From positions 186,001 to 250,000 of the forward strand of contig NZ_JAIQDE010000012.1 of the NCBI RefSeq assembly GCF_020037015.1: DNA of 64,000 nt, given 5' to 3'. Each line of letters opens with the position of its first letter. Within the stretch, counting starts at the first letter, position 1. The notes beneath the pieces are model-generated. The model searched no databases. It worked only from the letters and a program-made list of their open reading frames with translations, and was not told the DNA's origin. The stretch comes from Corallococcus sp. AS-1-6 (GTDB taxonomy: Bacteria > Myxococcota > Myxococcia > Myxococcales > Myxococcaceae). The position numbers and the translations under genes are program-made. This document shows positions 61,555 through 64,000 of the stretch, in pieces.

Positions 61555-62450
61555 GCGTGCTGGCGGATGAGCTCGGCCGCCGCGCGAACCCCGAGCTGCT
61601 GAAGGCCCGCGCGAAGGAGTTCGCGCTTGAGAAGAAGGAAGAGGTGACGGAGCACGCGAAGCAGCTCGCCGCGGAGAAGCGCGAGGAGCTGAAACAGCAG
61701 GCCCGCGAGAAGGTGCTCGACTGGAAATCCCACGCCAAGGAGAAGGCGATGCGCAAGACGTATGAATGGACGGATGAGGCCACCCACACGCCAAGGGGGC
61801 TGGGGCTGCTGGGCGCGCTTCTGGGGGCCGGGGTCGGCTCCATGTTGATGAAGCGGGCGTTCCGCTCGCGCATCGAGGAGCGCGAATACCGGGTCCGCGA
61901 GTATGAGCGGATTCCGGTGGGCCCTGGCCGAGAGCGCGTCCCCCTGTACGAGGCCGAGCGCGAGTACTACGGCGCCTACGAAGCCGGCCGGGTCATCCCC
62001 GTCCCTGGATACACCACGCGCGAGGAGTCCAGCGGAGGCGAGGGCATGCACCTCAAGGACCGCGCGAGCGAGGCGCTGCACACGGCGAGGGAGACCGTGG
62101 GGAGCACCACGGAGAACGTGAAGGACCGGGTGAGCAGCGCCGCGGACACCGTGCGCGGCCGGGTCCACGACGCGGCGGACGCCATGCGAAGCCAGGCCTC
62201 GCACCTGCGTGAGCGCGTGCCGTCGCCCCAGGCGCTCCGGGGACGCACCTCGCAGTGGTACGACCGGGCGCTCGAGGAGCAGCCCCTGGCGCTCGCGCTC
62301 GGCGCGGTGGCCCTGGGCATGCTGGCCGCGAGCCTGCTGCCGGTGACGGACAAGGAGCGCCAGCTCCCTCCCGGGCCCGAACCTTCGGGCCCGGGAGACA
62401 GGCACCCTGAAACATTGTCGCGTATCAGCGGACCTTTCCACACTCGCTAG
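61500..62450 (+). CDS. DUF3618-like/LEA-repeat membrane protein
   Basis: A 316-residue protein. The N-terminus (about 1-45) fits DUF3618. A long Lys/Glu/Ala coiled helix follows (AKQLAAEKREELKQQAREKV), then a Gly-rich membrane segment (GLGLLGALLGAGVGSMLM), a Tyr/Arg-rich stretch and LEA-like 11-residue repeats (TVGSTTENVKDRVSSAADTV) before a last hydrophobic helix (PLALALGAVALGMLAASLL). LEA-like repeats protect membranes in desiccation. Its translation is coupled to the holin-like gene (55-bp overlap, GGAGG before ATG 61500). A stress-related envelope role is inferred. Confidence 0.75.
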   Translation: MGEHDDALREIADARARMSVLADELGRRANPELLKARAKEFALEKKEEVTEHAKQLAAEKREELKQQAREKVLDWKSHAKEKAMRKTYEWTDEATHTPRGLGLLGALLGAGVGSMLMKRAFRSRIEEREYRVREYERIPVGPGRERVPLYEAEREYYGAYEAGRVIPVPGYTTREESSGGEGMHLKDRASEALHTARETVGSTTENVKDRVSSAADTVRGRVHDAADAMRSQASHLRERVPSPQALRGRTSQWYDRALEEQPLALALGAVALGMLAASLLPVTDKERQLPPGPEPSGPGDRHPETLSRISGPFHTR

Positions 62451-62482
62451 CTAGGTTCACTTAGCGATAATTTCTCGTTTTG

Positions 62483-62511
62483 TTGGATTGTACGATTCAA
62501 ACCCTCTAAAA
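62483..62511 (+). promoter_or_regulatory. Candidate housekeeping promoter of the M57 protease gene
   Basis: TTGGAT (62483-62488), a 17-bp spacer and CTAAAA (62506-62511) lie in an AT-rich island between the stress operon and the protease gene, 75 bp before its start. The match is fair, not strong. Confidence 0.4.
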
Positions 62512-62585
62512 CAGCGACAGTCCACCCGGTGGTCCCGCGGTGGGACCGGGAGCTGGGCTGATCCACGCCAAGAGGGGCGACGAAC

Positions 62586-63353
62586 ATGTTCAAGAAGGCT
62601 GCTGTCGTCGTGGTGAGCTGTGGTGCGTTGCTGACGGCCTGCGGTGGCGCTCCGCAGAGCGAGAACGAGGAGATTGTCTCCAACCTCGTCGAGGCGGGCT
62701 TCCCGGCCAACGACATCATGGTCGTCGACAACGCGGTGTACGTGGGGCGTGACGCGCACGTGAGCCTGGAGGCCTCGCGGGAGATGCTCCAGGCCGACGC
62801 GCGGACCGCGGAGCAGTACCGGACGACGAACCTCATCGGCACCAGCGTGACGAAGATCTGCGTCGTTCCCACCAGCCAGTTCAACAGCTACAGCCGGCTC
62901 AGCGAGGGGCTCGACCTGGCCATCGAGAACTACAACAGCCAGGGGCTGCGCATCACCTTCGCGCGCGGGTCGGCGTCCGACTGCACCGCGACCATCTCCG
63001 CGAAGACCACGAGCGGCACCGGCGGCTCGGCCGGGTTCCCCAAGGGCGGCAAGCCCTACGGCACCATCAACATCGGCACCGGTCTGCAGAGCTACAGCGT
63101 GGACGTGAACGAGCACGTCATCACCCACGAACTGGGCCACACCATCGGCTTCCGCCACTCGGACTACTACGACCGCTCCATCAGTTGCGGCAGCGGTGGT
63201 GACGAGGGCGCGTCCAACGTGGGCGCCATCCACATCCCGGGAACGCCGACCACGGCCACGCGGGGCGGCTCGGTGATGAACTCCTGCTTCAGCTCGAACG
63301 AAAGCGGCGAGTGGAGCAGCTCCGACCGCACGGCGCTGGACTACCTCTACTGA
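62586..63353 (+). CDS. M57-type zinc metalloprotease lipoprotein
   Basis: A 255-residue secreted protein (lipobox LTAC, Cys19) with a propeptide-like region (about 20-80) and a metzincin-like zinc site HELGHTIGFRHSD (HExxHxxGxxH). A later VMNSCF resembles the Met-turn. Length, propeptide and this motif match the myxobacterial M57 peptidase family (PrtB-like). It should be an extracellular protease contributing to predation. The AT-rich promoter region upstream and the hairpin downstream make it a single-gene unit. Confidence 0.9.
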   Translation: MFKKAAVVVVSCGALLTACGGAPQSENEEIVSNLVEAGFPANDIMVVDNAVYVGRDAHVSLEASREMLQADARTAEQYRTTNLIGTSVTKICVVPTSQFNSYSRLSEGLDLAIENYNSQGLRITFARGSASDCTATISAKTTSGTGGSAGFPKGGKPYGTINIGTGLQSYSVDVNEHVITHELGHTIGFRHSDYYDRSISCGSGGDEGASNVGAIHIPGTPTTATRGGSVMNSCFSSNESGEWSSSDRTALDYLY

Positions 63354-63425
63354 GCGTCGGCTCGCCGCGGGAACTTCACCCCGCGCGCGAGTGCATCGCG
63401 GCCCCAATCCAGGGATGCCTCCACG

Positions 63426-63450
63426 CGTCCGCCCCGCCCCGGGGCGGACG
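63426..63450 (+). terminator. Hairpin terminator behind the M57 gene
   Basis: An 11-bp perfect stem (CGTCCGCCCCG and its complement) with a 3-nt CCC loop, about 75 bp after the protease stop. It lies just before the gene remnant, which therefore has no promoter of its own between it and the hairpin. Confidence 0.65.
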
Positions 63451-63632
63451 CCTGGAAATCGGCGTCGGAGCACACGCTGCTGGGCAAGGCGCGTGAGTGC
63501 AACAGCAACCCGGGCTACCACATGGGCATCATCGAAGCAGGGCTGGCCCGGGCCGGCGCGAAGAACATCCGCGTGGAGCCGTTCGACTTCAACGGCTACG
63601 CGTGCTCCTACCGCGTGCGCTGGGACTCGTGA
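63450..63632 (+). pseudogene. Fragment of an unidentified coding sequence
   Basis: From just after the hairpin to the stop at 63630 the frame reads like coding sequence: ECNSNPGYHMGIIEAGLARAG and FDFNGYACSYRVRWDS. There is no start codon at its head; only an internal ATG (63513) could give a 39-residue peptide. It appears to be the C-terminal end of a truncated gene. I recognise no family. Confidence 0.45.
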
Positions 63633-63788
63633 CCGCAAGATAAGACATCCCAGTCACACCAACAGGAGGATGTGAGGGATTGGGAAAGGCTCTCAACAAA
63701 GCCTCCCTGACGAGTATCGCCGCCTCATCTTCGACGCGGACCGCTGACGCCGGATGTCAGACCGCGTCTGTAGAAGGTCATCCCGACG
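63633..63788. other. Non-coding stretch before the ABC gene
   Basis: Between the remnant and the ABC ATPase. A short frame ending at 63748 reads DEYRRLIFDADR before its stop and may be another small remnant. The part just upstream of 63789 is relatively AT-rich and could hold the ABC gene promoter. Confidence 0.35.
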
Positions 63789-64000
63789 ATGACCGACAAA
63801 ATCACCTTTCCTGAACAAGCAGTATTTCAGGATCCGATCAAAACACCTGGGCGTCTTCGTCAGTCCATGGGGTCCGCGAAAGGAACCGCCCTGCTCTCCG
63901 CGGAGCGGCTTTCCTTCGCCTTCCCCCAGGGGGCGCCCGTGCTCCGCGAGGTCTCCCTTCACTTGAAGGGGGGCGCGTCCGTGGGGCTGCTCGGCGCCAA
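63789..64000 (+). CDS. ABC transporter ATP-binding protein, 5' part only
   Basis: The first 70 residues of an ABC ATPase, cut by the window end. LSAERLSFAFPQGAPVLREVSLHLKGGASVGLLGA is the A-loop region and the strand leading into Walker A, whose GxxGxGK lies outside. The start may be ATG 63789 or the in-frame ATG 63867, nearer the conserved region. The partner subunits lie downstream of the window. Confidence 0.8.
   Translation, partial: MTDKITFPEQAVFQDPIKTPGRLRQSMGSAKGTALLSAERLSFAFPQGAPVLREVSLHLKGGASVGLLGA

Overview
The window is about 70% G+C, with third codon positions almost always G or C. It carries several families typical of predatory social myxobacteria: many Ser/Thr-kinase and FHA/sigma-54 regulators, leaderless and lipobox secreted proteins, M57 and trypsin-like proteases, chitinase, and a Wzx/Wzy polysaccharide cluster. 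The most likely source is a Cystobacterineae myxobacterium of the Corallococcus/Myxococcus type (inference from gene content). I see no rRNA, tRNA, CRISPR array, insertion sequence or intact prophage.

Region 1 (1-6000): a Ser/Thr kinase cut by the window edge, two leaderless putatively exported proteins (a C39-like cysteine protease and a lysozyme-like protein), an FHA sigma-54 activator and a GH18 chitinase. Between the activator and the lysozyme-like gene lie a good -24/-12 promoter and two perfect 18-bp palindromes at about -100 and -133. This reads as a local kinase, FHA activator, sigma-54 and effector circuit.

Region 2 (6000-15450): HEAT-repeat protein, a Lys/Ala-rich protein, a beta-lactamase-fold protein that has lost its catalytic Ser and Lys, an ATP-grasp enzyme with a lipoprotein, a HELLH lipoprotein, an AraC regulator and a zinc alcohol dehydrogenase.

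Region 3 (15450-31350): a complete-looking Wzx/Wzy polysaccharide cluster. A (+) operon runs Wza, Wzc, Wzy-like polymerase, GT4 glycosyltransferase, Wzx flippase, polyprenyl-phosphate sugar transferase. It is flanked by three GNAT/FemAB-like acyltransferases (two clear paralogues on opposite sides), a DegT aminotransferase, a lipoprotein with a possible lyase/hydrolase domain, and a membrane-bound sugar dehydratase. The Wzc kinase domain lacks the Walker A lysine.

Region 4 (31750-46900): phosphatase, a STAND-type regulator, trypsin-like protease, zinc-ribbon propeller protein, TonB-like protein, GH43-like protein, LysR with a divergent cupin, Tat-lipoprotein intradiol dioxygenase, DUF3224, and an apparently active beta-lactamase-fold lipoprotein.

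Region 5 (46900-49440): a GST-fold protein followed by a lower-GC toxin/immunity pair. The toxin has an SH3 remnant without a start codon, a LysM-like domain, a hydrophobic domain and a PD-(D/E)xK-like nuclease end. It resembles a displaced polymorphic-toxin cassette.

Region 6 (49460-64000): a MerR regulator with a SoxR-box-like operator driving a methyltransferase, a delta-60 propeller protein, an aldehyde dehydrogenase divergent from a hydroxyacyl-CoA dehydrogenase/JAB operon, an RND efflux pair, a YqjD/YqjE-like envelope-stress operon, an M57 protease, a gene remnant, and the start of an ABC transporter ATPase.
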